DNA of 64,000 nucleotides from Salvia splendens (Eukaryota > Streptophyta > Magnoliopsida > Lamiales > Lamiaceae). Numbering within the stretch: position 1 is the stretch's first letter; each line of letters begins with the position of its first letter. A model generated the notes under the pieces. The model was not told the DNA's origin, did not search any database, and was given only the letters and a program-made list of their open reading frames with translations. The position numbers and the translations under genes were made by a program. The DNA lies in assembly GCF_004379255.2 (NCBI RefSeq), contig NC_056034.1:8558501-8622500 (forward strand), in the 5' to 3' direction. Shown in pieces: positions 25,596-36,015 of this stretch.

Positions 25596-27103
25596 ATGAG
25601 ATTAATAGAAGTATTGCCCTCAGAAAATTTTCATCATTGGGCAATGGAGTATGCTGCTGGAGGCAGTGCCGGAGACAGTGACGGAGATATCACCGGCGAC
25701 AAAAACTCGCGCATTGTAGGAGTGGACACCAAAAATCTGATAGCTCAAAGGCTGCTACAACTGAGCCATGAAGGTAAAGTAGCATATGGAGGTTTTGTGA
25801 AGACAGCAAAGGACTTTGGAGTGAGCACGAAGACTGTGCACAGAATCTGGGCAGAGGCAAGCCACCAAATCCAGCTTGGAGTACCTGTGAGCATACAAGA
25901 TCGTGTTAAAGGATTCAAGCGCAAAGATAGAATTCAGCTTGATTCAAACAGAGTAAGAGCTCTTTCATTCCTTGAAAGATCAACCATCCGCAAGTTGGCT
26001 GCCAAACTGGAGTTAAGTAAGAGTGCAGTGGGCAGAAAAGTGAAAGCAGGGGAACTGAGGCCACACACAAATGCTGTGAAACCCCAACTTACTGCCGCAA
26101 ACAAGTTAGCAAGAATGAAATGGGGTCTCATTCATGTTCAGCCTCAGGTGCACAATGGTATGCTCAAATACCACACAATGCACAATGTAGTGCACATAGA
26201 TGAAAAATGGTTTTTCATGACAAAGACTACGGATAGATACTACCTGCTGCCAGATGAGGACGAACCATATAGGTCATGTAAGTCAAAGCGGTTTATAACA
26301 AAGGTGATGTTTATGTGTGCTGTTTGCAGACCATACTTTGGAGAAGATGGGGATGTCATATTTGATGGAAAAATATGCATCTTTCCATTCACAACAAAAG
26401 AGCCAGCACAGAGAAAATCCAAGAACAGAGCAAAGGGCACCTTAGAGACAAAGCCAATTCAATCAGTGAACAAGGAAGTCATGAGAGACTGCCTTATTCA
26501 AAAGGTACACTATTTTTGTTCCCTTTTCATAATCCAGAACTCACATAAGCACCCCTTATGCAGATCATACCAACAATCAAGGCTAAATGGCCAGATAACA
26601 TAAGCAAGGACATATTCATACAACAAGACAATGCAAGACCCCACATCATGCATAATGATGCAGAATTTCAGGCAATTGCAAACACAGATGGCTTCACATT
26701 CCATATCATTTGTCAACCACCCAATTCCCCAGATTGTAATGTCTTGGATTTAGGTTTTTTCAGAGCAATACAGTCTATACAAGATGACAAGCTGGCTAGG
26801 GGAGTGGATGACTTGTTGAGCAATGTGCAAAGCTCATTTGAAGAACTTATTGCACAAACACTCAACAAAGTGTTTCTAACTCTTCAAACTTGTTTAACAG
26901 AGATCTTGAAAGTGGAAGGGGGAAATGACTACAAAACTCCACACATCAACAAAGATAGGTTGTGAAGGATGGGCATACTTCCACACACTCTAGAGGTTGA
27001 AGAACATGTTGTCAAGGCTGCAGTGACATACCTCCAACAGAGTGAAAATGATGCTGGCACAGCATATGACATCTCACATATATGTAGGGCTGTAGGTTTA
27101 TAA
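25596..27103 (+). pseudogene. Mariner-like transposase, DD39D, one premature stop
   Basis: Cut-and-paste transposase acting on the TIRs of the surrounding element. Exon 1 is 25596-26504 and exon 2 starts at 26564, after a 59-bp GT-AG intron at a place where plant MLEs often have one. Seen: N-terminal helix-turn-helix region (FGVSTKTVHRIWAEA and SIRKLAAKLELS-like), then the catalytic triad: HIDEKWFF, FIQQDNARPH, and NSPDCNVLD with 39 residues between the second and third Asp (DD39D of plant MLEs). A TGA at 26963-26965 follows NKDRL, but the same frame then reads RMGILPHTLEVEEHVVKAA and on to a natural-looking TAA at 27101-27103. So about 45 C-terminal residues are cut off. The truncated product would be 436 residues with the triad intact, so some activity cannot be excluded. 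An alternative start is Met at 25644. Confidence 0.88.
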
Positions 27104-27202
27104 TTTCAGTCATTAGGAAGCATTTTTTGGCAGTTGGGTGTGTAAGCCTCAAGATTAGGTGTGGCTTATGCTATCAACTGTTTTTTGACATCTTTTGTAC
27201 AG

Positions 27203-27372
27203 CCTCCAAACCTACATGTATAGGGGTGGCTTCTAAAATCCTAATCCCTCAGAAAATTATCATCATAGGGCAGCCTCCTAACCTTGTAAAGGGGTGGATT
27301 CTGAAACCTAATCCCTCAGAAAATTGTCATCATAGGGCAGCCTCCAAACCTTGTAAAGGGGTGGCTTTTGTA
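27203..27372 (+). repeat. Tandem repeat, period about 63 bp, inside the MLE
   Basis: Units contain AATCCCTCAGAAAATT, ATCATAGGGCAGCCTCC and AAAGGGGTGG. A related stretch (CCCTCAGAAAATTTTCATCA) lies at the beginning of the transposase frame at 25617. The next block, 27590-27880, is a different low-complexity tandem array of CAGCCTCCAACCCA. Confidence 0.6.
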
Positions 27373-27589
27373 ATGTCAGTGTATGGCTTTTGTAATCCCT
27401 CAGATCTTAGTGTTTATATAAACTCACAAATAAGCCTCCATACCTAACTAGAGGGGTGGCTTTATCATGCATAAAGTATCAGTAATATCAACACACAACA
27501 AATCATCACAGGGCCAAAGAGTATCAGCATGCAACACATCACAAGGAACAATATACAACCATCAATTAAGCCAACAACCAGAGAACCCC

Positions 27590-27880
27590 CAAACAAATTA
27601 ACACAGCCTCCAACCAACCTCCAACCCACACAATCACTCCAACAACCAAACTCCCCTCCCCCAAACAAATTACCACAGCCTCCAACCCACACAATAACTC
27701 CAACAACCATACTCCCATCCCCCAAACAAATTAACACAACATCCAACCCAAACTGACCCAACCACAGCCTCCAACCCAAATGACACAACCACAGCCTCCA
27801 ACCCAAACAAACACATCAAACACAACTGCCTCCAACCCAATGACACAATCAACAACACAACCAAATTGAGGGACAACATA
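27590..27880 (+). repeat. Low-complexity CAGCCTCCAACCCA tandem array
   Basis: Irregular tandem units of about 20-60 bp built on CAGCCTCCAACC and CCCAAACAAATT. Frames over it in both directions (27465-27806, 27529-27756, 27670-28065) are biased in composition because of the repeat and are not credible genes. Confidence 0.65.
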
Positions 27881-27887
27881 CTTAGAT

Positions 27888-28520
27888 TCAATCTAAAAAC
27901 CCAGGCAGCAAAATAGCAAGAATCTGCCTCTCGAAGTCGGAATACACGATGGGGGCGGCTGTAGCTTGGACGTTGGTGGAGGTTGGTTGCCCATTGTAGG
28001 GGGTGGCTGGTGGTGGTGGCCCGGCGTAGGGGGTGGCTGGTGGTGGTGGCCCGTAGTAGGGGCAACCACGGTCATCGTACACGATGCCACAGTGAGAAGG
28101 CCACACGTCTACGGGTATGAAGAGATCAGCTGGGGTTTCGGGGACAACGGTGTCAACTTGATCTCCGGTGTCGAAGGCGAACTCAGAACCCCAAAGATGA
28201 TCTGGGGTGTCTGGGGCGACGAGATCGTCCAGATCCATCGATAAAAAACGAGTTGGAGAGTCGGGATAAGCATCCATCGATTTGTGTGGAGGCGGTCGAA
28301 TTTGTGGAGGAACCCGTGTAGATCTAGGGTTTTCACAGCGAGTACTTGGAGTGGATGAGGAGGCGAGGTATGTGGAGACGGTGGGATTTGAGGGGAGAAT
28401 GAGTGTAGATCTAGGGTTTATAGATGGTGGGAAGGAGTAAATTGCAATGAGAGCCGAATTGAATGGGGGAGACGGTTGGGAGGCGAATTGAATGAGTGAG
28501 CCGGTGGGAGGTGTCTTCAA
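27888..28520 (-). CDS. Unrecognised 210-residue frame inside the MLE, antisense to the transposase
   Basis: A long open frame in otherwise stop-rich DNA, convergent with the transposase and starting about 300 bases inside the right TIR. The N-terminus is Ser/Pro-rich. The middle is acidic with repeated Pro-Glu/Asp-Thr-Pro motifs (VAPDTPDHLWG, VVPETPADLF). The C-terminal part has a Gly/Pro/Tyr repeat (GPPPPATPY twice) and ends SDFERQILAILLPGFLD. The repeat part is also open in a second frame. I know no family for it. It could be a captured host exon, an accessory element protein or a chance frame. Confidence 0.35.
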   Translation of the reverse strand: MKTPPTGSLIQFASQPSPPFNSALIAIYSFPPSINPRSTLILPSNPTVSTYLASSSTPSTRCENPRSTRVPPQIRPPPHKSMDAYPDSPTRFLSMDLDDLVAPDTPDHLWGSEFAFDTGDQVDTVVPETPADLFIPVDVWPSHCGIVYDDRGCPYYGPPPPATPYAGPPPPATPYNGQPTSTNVQATAAPIVYSDFERQILAILLPGFLD

Positions 28521-28822
28521 TGGGAGAGAATTGAATGGGGTAGCCGAATTGAAGGGGGAAGGTGGGAGGAGTAAATTCTACCAGAGGAGAATTGAAGGGG
28601 AAGAATAAGGAAGACGAAATGAATGGGTCATTCGAAATATGGGATACAGAATCAAAGGCTAATTAAACACTTAATTGCATTAATTGTGTGATTTGAGTTC
28701 CCTTATTGTAATTAGCATTGGTATGATTTTTTTGCCATAAATGGAAAGTTTGAAGTGGGACAAATTATGTGGGACGGACCAAAATGGAAAACTGGGACGA
28801 ATTATGTGGGACGGAGGGAGTA

Positions 28823-29061
28823 ACTTCTTCCACCCCAGATTATGCAATGCTTTTCATTTTAGCATGATCATTAAGAAATTAGTCTTTAGTGAGTTAAGTT
28901 AATAAATACGAGGGAGAAAATAGAATAAAACAAGAAATAGAATAAAGTAGCAGAATTAGAAAGTTACGTTTTTGCTAAAAGATGAAATGTAGAAGTATAA
29001 TTTATCTTACGGTCCCAATAAAGAATATAATCAATTTCCTAGTGAACTGGGATGGATGAAG
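28823..29061. mobile_element. Stowaway MITE abutting the mariner-like element
   Basis: Left end CTTCTTCCACCCCAG (28824 on) and reverse-complemented right end CTTCATCCATCCCAG are a close inverted pair, with TA at 29062-29063. On the left the neighbouring TA (28821-28822) is also the right target duplication of the mariner-like element. The interior is AT-rich with GAGAAAATAGAATAAA. Confidence 0.65.
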
Positions 29062-29426
29062 TATATGATTCATGTCTCATTTGAGGCTACTTTAAATAAT
29101 ACTCGTGCCGCAAATTTTCATGACTTAATCTTATTAAAAAGGGTGATTTGAAATTTCTATTGTTCATCTTCGATAACACATTCATCATGCATGCTTGTTG
29201 GTTTTATATTTTATCTCTAAATATACAGTGCAAAAACCATGATGATCATCACTCACGTAGTTGTTGTCTATATTACTACTAAAATGTAAAATGATTGCCA
29301 GTTAATAAATATTCATTATCCACTTATAAGTTGAAAGTGTGTATCATTTCATAAATGACTTTGTTAATTTGGTAAAAATAAGAAGCTAAAAGATTTTAAA
29401 AGTGGAATTCATCCAACCATATAAAA
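29062..29426. other. Intergenic DNA, nothing recognised
   Basis: AT-rich spacer with no frame, RNA gene or paired repeat visible. Confidence 0.4.
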
Positions 29427-30075
29427 GCATCCTTAACGCTAGAAAAAATTGGGGCTGGACCGCAACTGGGGTTCGGCCTGGGCCCAGCAGCGTTGGAGGT
29501 GGCGGTGGAGAGGCCGTGGCCGCGCCTGGAGATGCTGGAGAGGCCCAAGGCCACGCCCGGTTGCGGCCTGGCCTGGCGTTGCAAGCTCCTGGGTCGCGCC
29601 CTGTTGCGGTCCGGCCTGGGGTTGCGGGCTCTCGGGCCGGAACCGAACCCCAATTTTATTTATTTATTAAAAATTGATTTTTATTTTAATTTATTTTCCT
29701 ATTTAAACTCCACAACATTTTCATTCCTTCTATATTATTCCTATGAATTTTTTGAAATATAATTGTTCAAAGTTTTCAATTTTTAGGAATTGTAATTTTA
29801 ATTTTTTAGGACTTGTAAATTTTAATTTATAGGGTTTATAAATTTTTTTTATTTCTAGGGTTTGTAATTTATAATTTCTGAATGAATAATGATTTTTTTT
29901 GAAATATAATTATTCAACGTTTTCAATGTCAAGAGCAGCTTATAGTTGTGAATAGTGCAATTTAATAGTTCAGACCTGGATGGGACCTATAAGGAGTAGG
30001 AGTTATGGTCTGGACCAAAAAATTAGGGGAATGATGACGTGGAGGGGACTTGGAGCCTGAATCCGAGACAAAATT
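29427..30075. mobile_element. Putative MITE with GC-rich core
   Basis: Possible short inverted ends: GCATCCTTAA at 29429 and, reverse-complemented near 30065-30075, GAGCTTCCTTAA. The core 29450-29640 is strongly GC-rich (CTGGGCCCAGCAGCG) between AT-rich flanks. This composition makes overlapping frames on both strands (29396-29762), which I do not accept as genes. No clean target duplication was found. Confidence 0.35.
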
Positions 30076-30622
30076 AAGGAAGCTCTGAGTATATCTCAGT
30101 TGGAGAAAGACATATCAATGAAAATTTTGTAAAATATTCATCAATCTAATGAACCTTCACATCTCTATTGTGCACACGGGAATCAAATCTGCAGGTGGAC
30201 GGCAACTATCCCTACCCACAACGTAAGCATTCTATGCTTTAACCTTTATATATATATATGTATGTAGGAGTATAAAACTTTAAAATAGTTATGGAGTAAA
30301 TAGTTATTTGCACTCGGTATATTTTGACAAGAAGAAATACCCTCGAACATTTTATTATCTTTACAAAAAAAAAATTGTTGGAATCACAAATTAATACTAC
30401 ATGTAATTAGTGAAGTATAGTAGAATGAGAGCAGAAGCGTAAGTAGGATTGATCGTTTTCTAAACGATAAAGTATAAATCATAGAGAAATTTTTATTCTC
30501 GTGTGGCATAACCCTTTAGAGAACTACTAGTTCATAATATCATTATAATTTTAATTTCCCCGTATAAAATCGAAGTTATCTAAGTATTTGGGCAATAAAT
30601 ATCACACTTATTGTAGATGGTT

Positions 30623-30760
30623 CACTATAAAAAAAATTGTGAATTAGTGGCGGAATATTCCATTGGTAAAGTTGAAAATTCCGCGGGTAAAATGAATTAC
30701 CGGCAGATCAGCGACGGAATATAATGAGGTCGCCTCATATTTATATGAACATACTATACT
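30623..30760. mobile_element. CACTA-type end fragment
   Basis: CACTATAAAAAAAATTG at 30623 followed by TTAGTGGCGGAAT and related GCGGAAT/GGTAAA motifs looks like a CACTA terminus with its subterminal repeats. No partner end was found within the next several kilobases. Probably a truncated copy. Confidence 0.4.
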
Positions 30761-31293
30761 AATTATTTAAATGGATCAATCAATAGATACTCCACCTTCA
30801 AAAAATTATGTTCGGACCATATAAAATGTTCCAATATAGTATAATTCTACTACTACATTTATCTTGTTGAAGCATCCCTTAATCCATAGACAATGAAAGA
30901 TTAAAAAATGAATTGGGACCAATGGAACATTTATATTGTCGTGCAGCAAGGAAAAAAATATTACATTGTTACACAAAAATAAGCAATCAGTGTGACGAAT
31001 ATATCAGTATTAAATTGTGTAACTGACTTACTATAAATATAAATGTATAACTGGGCATTCATTAGACATTAAGTTGTGCAACTAATATCCTACGCAGATT
31101 AGTTCACATGTGGAAAATTCAACGCTAAACATATATGACTATACGTAGCATTAATTACTTTCACCTTCAATTCAATAAGTTTGATTATTTTTGGAGTGAT
31201 TATTTCGGTAAAAGGACTAATATATCAGTGTAAAAAATGTTTCTATTTTGGGTACGTAGCTTGTATGCGTCAGTAGATATTTCACAACTTGTA
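30761..31293. other. Intergenic DNA, nothing recognised
   Basis: AT-rich spacer. Nothing coding or repeated was identified. Confidence 0.4.
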
Positions 31294-31301
31294 ATAAGGA
31301 G

Positions 31302-31768
31302 TAGAGGTGGGTCGATACGGTATACCGTATCGAGAACGTCATACAACATATCATACTGAAAACTGCGGTATGACAAAATATCATACCGATACAATACCAA
31401 TACCATACCGAATTTTCGGTATACCACAATCTGGTATACCGAAAATTCGGAATGATTAATTTTTGATACTGTTACCTTACCGTTATTGCGGTATACCGAA
31501 GTATTGTACGATATACCGTAATATCGTCATACAAAAAAAGATATTTTATACCCAAAATATTTAAAAGTAGGATTTTCGGAGATTTTTTCTTTTTAATTCT
31601 ATTTTATATCTAAATATAATATAATATTTCAACATATACTGATTTTTCGGTATGCACCAAGGATTTCGGTACAATATGATTGCGGTGTACCGAAAAAATG
31701 TTATCTTCGGTATTTTTCGGTACAATAATTGCGGTATTTTGATATTTCGGTATTTTTCCTCACCCTTA
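31302..31768. mobile_element. hAT-type MITE rich in GGTATACCG motifs
   Basis: The left end TAGAGGTGGGTCG and the right end CCTCACCCTTA are inverted imperfectly. Eight-base flanks ATAAGGAG (31294-31301) and ATAAAGAG (31769-31776) differ at one position, fitting an aged 8-bp hAT duplication. The interior is full of palindromic GGTATACCG and TTTCGGTA motifs. The frames at 31200-31429 are translations of these motifs. Confidence 0.7.
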
Positions 31769-31869
31769 ATAAAGAGCGTATTTTAGTAAATCAGCAAATA
31801 TATGTATATATACATAGAAATTATCATACTAAATTACCCAATATGTGATAAATGAGTCAGTCACCCCTT

Positions 31870-31980
31870 CCATAAAAAGTGTAAATCCAAAACAACGATG
31901 CAACGCAAATATAGAAACAAGAATCACCATAAAAAGTGTAAATCCAAAACAACGATGCAACGCAAATATAGAATCACGAC
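31870..31980 (+). repeat. Tandem duplication, period 57 bp
   Basis: CCATAAAAAGTGTAAATCC through ACGCAAATATAGAA occurs at 31870 and again at 31927 with almost no change. It explains the repeated peptide (IFALHRCFGFTLFM twice) in the 133-codon reverse frame at 31829-32230, which I do not consider a gene. Confidence 0.75.
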
Positions 31981-32325
31981 ACAAGGTTCGACGTAAAAAG
32001 TGTACATCCATGGGAAAGTACTTCTCACAGTAATCGGTTCTCAACGATGAAGATACAAGAAGGAAATAGCAGCAATCACAAACTATGAAGAGCAGAAAAT
32101 ACGAGCTCACAAATCGCAGTATGAATCGATCAATTTTCCCTCGATTTCTTCTTGGACTGAACCCCCCTTTGATCTTCCTCACTATTTTCCCCCCTTTCTT
32201 CTCTTGATCGACACTGAAAAACTTACTCAACCAAATTCAGCTCAAGACTCTTACCAAGGATTGACGGCCCAGATTAAAAAAGCCCCATTCGACGCATCTG
32301 AACCGTTCATCTCCAATGACTATAA

Positions 32326-32927
32326 GGGTATCCACAGTGGTGATAGCCCAGCAATAGCCCAGCCACAAACTCCTCCTGCCACATCATCAATACTAAAAAT
32401 CCTCCTGCCACATCAGAAATAGCCCAGCTATAGCCTAGCCATATCATAAATAGCCCAGCCACATTAATAGCCACATCACTAATAACACAATATACGGAAT
32501 TTAATTTACGAGACATATACGGGAAACATTAATAATACTATTTTAATTTTAAAAAAAGTACAATAAATTAAAAAAGTACAATAAATTTAAAAAAGTACTA
32601 AAATTTTAAAAAAGTACATTTCTCGGTGTTGATCTTGTATAGAAATTAAGATAGAGAGAGTACTCGTTAATACAAGTGGTGCGAATGAAAATGAAGTGCA
32701 AATCGCGTATATATAGTGTCTCGAAAATTTAAAAAAAAAAACAAAAAAACCGCTGGGCGATGCGTTGGGCGATCCCGACGCTGCAATGGCGCCGAGCGGA
32801 TCGCCCAGAGCCCGTCGACCGCCTAGCGCTAGGCGATTTTTAATTCCGAAAAACCGCTCGGCGGTTTTCGGAAGCTGCAATGGTTCGCCTAGCGCCGGCG
32901 CTCGGCTAGGCGCCATTGTGGATAGCC
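32326..32927. mobile_element. Tourist/Harbinger-type MITE
   Basis: Ends GGGTATCCACAGTGG and, inverted, GGCTATCCACAATGG, flanked by TAA at 32323-32325 and 32928-32930. The right half is GC-rich with many CGCC/GGCG motifs, giving spurious frames (32587-32994, 32765-32953). Length 602 bp. TAA/TTA duplications are diagnostic of PIF/Harbinger. Confidence 0.75.
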
Positions 32928-32930
32928 TAA

Positions 32931-33827
32931 CAACACTTGAAATTGGCCGTTGACCCCCTTTTGAGATGAGCGGAATTTGACTCATCCGATTCATTCCATT
33001 TTGTGATCACAATTCCTCAACAAAATGCTTTATATTAAGAATATTTTTTACTCATTTCTATAAGAGTCAGGATCACTATTTTCTTGATGAAAAGAAAGGT
33101 TTTAATATAATTAACTGTATTTTTTTTATCATGATTAGATTTTTACTTTATATTATTTCTTAATATAAAATTATCTAAACAATTGATCGACACCTTAAAT
33201 TGTTTTATTTGCTCGTACAATTCACAATGAATTCACGAGTGCTAATTACTTGGACTTAATTTATAACCGTCCATAATAAAGCAGAACCTTTTTTATTTGT
33301 TTATTTGTAAGAGAATTTTTACTTTACAGTTATAATATTATTACTTACGCATATTATACAGTAGTGTGATAAACTTCGGATATTCTTTTTGTTCATCTCG
33401 TTTCTTTGTTTTCATAATATATACGTACATATAATTGCCGAACCACAGTCGTATATCTATTTACATAGAAATTGACCCTAATATATTGTATAAAATGTCA
33501 CTAATTGCAAAAGGGCAGTATTAATTTTCTTAAGTTGTCTAAGAAAGAATTTTTGTATGGACAATTTTTATTGTCTTCAGGCTGACAAATGTGTCACGCT
33601 AGCTAGCCAGTACATAAAATTATTGATGAGTATTATTGGTCCAAAGATAAGTTGGGATTTTTTATTTGTTTCTAAAAAAGGGAATTGTTTGTAAGCGATC
33701 ACTTATCTTAGCCATTCACTCCATTTCAAGCGTGATGTTTCATTTTGTAATGGATTGTTTGTTTTTGCTTCAAACAAAATTATGTTATTTAATAGGCATT
33801 GTTTACTTTGATAGATAATGATGGATT
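32931..33827. other. Intergenic DNA, nothing recognised
   Basis: AT-rich; all frames are interrupted by stops. No repeat pair was noticed. Confidence 0.45.
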
Positions 33828-34013
33828 ATTAAGAATATCCAAAGTCGTTCGTTGCTTTGCCTTTTATTAAATGAAGGACATGAATTTTCAGTCAAACCAA
33901 AAATTCATGCACATTTGAATATTAAGAAAATTCAAAGTCGTTCGTTGCTTTGCCTTTTATTAAACGAAGGACATGAATTTTCAGTCAAACCAAAAATTCA
34001 TGCACATTTGAAT
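33828..34013 (+). repeat. Tandem duplication, period 93 bp
   Basis: Two nearly identical units begin ATTAAGAA (33828 and 33921) and contain CAAAGTCGTTCGTTGCTTTG and CAGTCAAACCAAAAATTC. High identity indicates a recent duplication. Confidence 0.8.
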
Positions 34014-34352
34014 ATAACTGATAAATAGTGATCATCATATCGTTACGAGTCAATCTGATAACGATCCAGTTAATTAAGATCAAATCAAAATACGACGTGC
34101 TACATTCAAATTCAAACACAAATTGCACAATGCACTGGCTTATTACCGACACGATTTCATTTGTGTTGACACAACACAACTTGGTAATGTCACAATAGCA
34201 ACAAAAATCCGACAATGGATGATTCAAGAGTGTTGCGAATGAGATATGACTCAGAGTCGATGTGGTAGTGGAGGTCGTGGCAGTGAATGCAAGGAATGGA
34301 AAGATGATAACCTAATTTTAATTCTAATAGAGTAATAAAAAAGTAATTAAAA

Positions 34353-34640
34353 TTATAATTTAACTATAAATGGGTTACCCAAATCCGATCTGAATCCACC
34401 CGAAATCCTTATGTCCTTATTGGATTGATCCGAAAAGGATACAAACATGTTAAAGCTTGACACTAACCTATTAATTTCACGCGTGTGCATATCATGTAAA
34501 AAATTGTCAACCCTACAACTGAATATCTTTAGTAGATTCACCTCGACTTGATAAGGACACGAACACGATAAAACTTGACACTAACTTATTGATTTTGCAC
34601 GTGTTCATGTCGCGTGTTTGGGTTATGTTGAAAATTTTCA
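34353..34640 (+). repeat. Pair of diverged direct repeats, about 120 bp apart
   Basis: GCTTGACACTAACCTATTAA at about 34454 and ACTTGACACTAACTTATTGA at about 34571, each followed by a variant of TTTCACGCGTGTGCAT. This resembles internal repeats of a decayed element. No termini were found. Confidence 0.45.
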
Positions 34641-34822
34641 GCTTTATATTTGAATATGTACAGTATATGTACCTTAAATAAGATTAATGCAGTTCCAACA
34701 GATGACGTCGACAACACCAAAAACATTATACGTCTTAGAATGACTTGGATTTCGTACTGAACGAAACTGAATAATCAAACTCACTGCATGAGATTCAAAC
34801 ACAATCATTTTCTAATATTAGC

Positions 34823-35791
34823 TATAGGGATTAGACCATTCAGGATTCACTAATTACCGGGACCTCTTTATTGATATTGATCTGAGATGGCTAATCTCAG
34901 AGGTACAAGCCAAGTACAACCGTGATATCAAGATTACACACTAACTAAGTACAAGCTAAACCAATCAGAAACCCTAGCTCTAAGTCAGCCTTCCACCAAA
35001 CATGGCACCAATCATCTTCTGATTCTTGCACACTTAGTAGAAAGATTAGTCTCACAAGAAAATGATCCCGAGGGATCTAAACAAGAAAAGAGACTAAGTC
35101 AGAGAATCGGGCCACAAATGACTCAGGTCACAACAGTGACTGCACTAAGCCTCAGACCTCCCCAATCCTCACTGCAAGTCTCAAAGGAGAACACCGTTGA
35201 ACGAACCACTCAACCAGAGATCTGTGAAACCCTAGATCTCACCGGTCATCGCACATCACGACCATCTCAACATAAGGATCCATCAAATACCTCACGGAAC
35301 ACAGCCCTACACCAAAGAAACCTTCGCACAACAACTTCAAGCACAAATGATCGGTCACAGAAGAAGACCGAGTCCTACGGTTTGAGAAGGAAACTGAAGA
35401 AGTTGCCTAACACTCAAAACTAAACTGGTAGATCTCTTAGAAACTGGGAATCATCAGTAGAAACAAGAGCTTGAAGGAAATCGCCGGCTAAAACCGCCGG
35501 AAATCTAGAGAGAAGGTAGAGAGATGACGGAGGGTTTTCTGTGAGAGAGAGAGAGAGAGTTCTAGAATGAGAGAAGTGAATAGTCTAACTCTCACTTAAC
35601 AAGCATAACACAAAATCAACGGCTCAGGAGAGGGATCCGGGTGGAGGTGCCTTGTGGCATGCATTCAGAGTATCTAGTAAGTAACCGGGCCAGCCAGTGT
35701 TTGGCCCATAATATAATCACATGGGCTCAACAAATAATCAGCCCAACTGATTAATATTAGAAGCCCAAAGCAAGGAGTCCAATATTCAACA
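34823..35791 (-). repeat. 3' LTR of the copia element
   Basis: Downstream LTR in the element's own orientation. It is preceded on the - strand by a purine-rich tract (AAAGGTGGAGAA), the likely polypurine primer. The 101-codon + strand frame at 35118-35423 is inside the LTR and is not a gene. Confidence 0.9.
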
Positions 35792-36015
35792 TTCTCCACC
35801 TTTGGGCTACTTCAGGAGAAACAGGGGAGAGCCTTGGTCTACTGCATCATAGCCTACAAGGTATTCCCTATCACCAAAGAATACAAAGTTCATTATATAA
35901 AGAATACCAGGTTGTCTAACAAAACACCAAATGGTAAACCAATTAGTTTTGTAAGACTTTAGGTGCCTTGCGACTTCAAAGAGTCAGCAGGTCTTTCCCC
36001 GGGACATGCACATGC

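Larger units (their letters stand above)
25132..28820. mobile_element. Full-length plant mariner-like element (MLE)
   Basis: The left end CTCCCTCCGTCCCACATAAT and the inverted right end (…ATTATGTGGGACGGAGGGAG) match perfectly over at least 20 bases. TA duplications lie at 25130-25131 and 28821-28822. Length is 3689 bp. It contains a two-exon transposase on the + strand, a repeat-rich 3' region (27200-27880) and a 210-codon frame on the - strand. The ends are the same type as the Stowaway MITEs in this window, so such an enzyme could mobilise them. Confidence 0.92.

Noticed and set aside
27465..27806. Gly/Trp-rich reverse frame of 113 residues
   Set aside because: Pure translation of the CAGCCTCCAACCCA tandem array.
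29396..29762. Overlapping frames on both strands in a GC-rich block
   Set aside because: Arginine/glycine/proline-rich translations from every frame indicate compositional bias in a probable MITE.
31829..32230. 133-residue reverse frame
   Set aside because: Its internal repeat is explained by a 57-bp DNA duplication, its end lies on the flank of a MITE, and no domain is visible.
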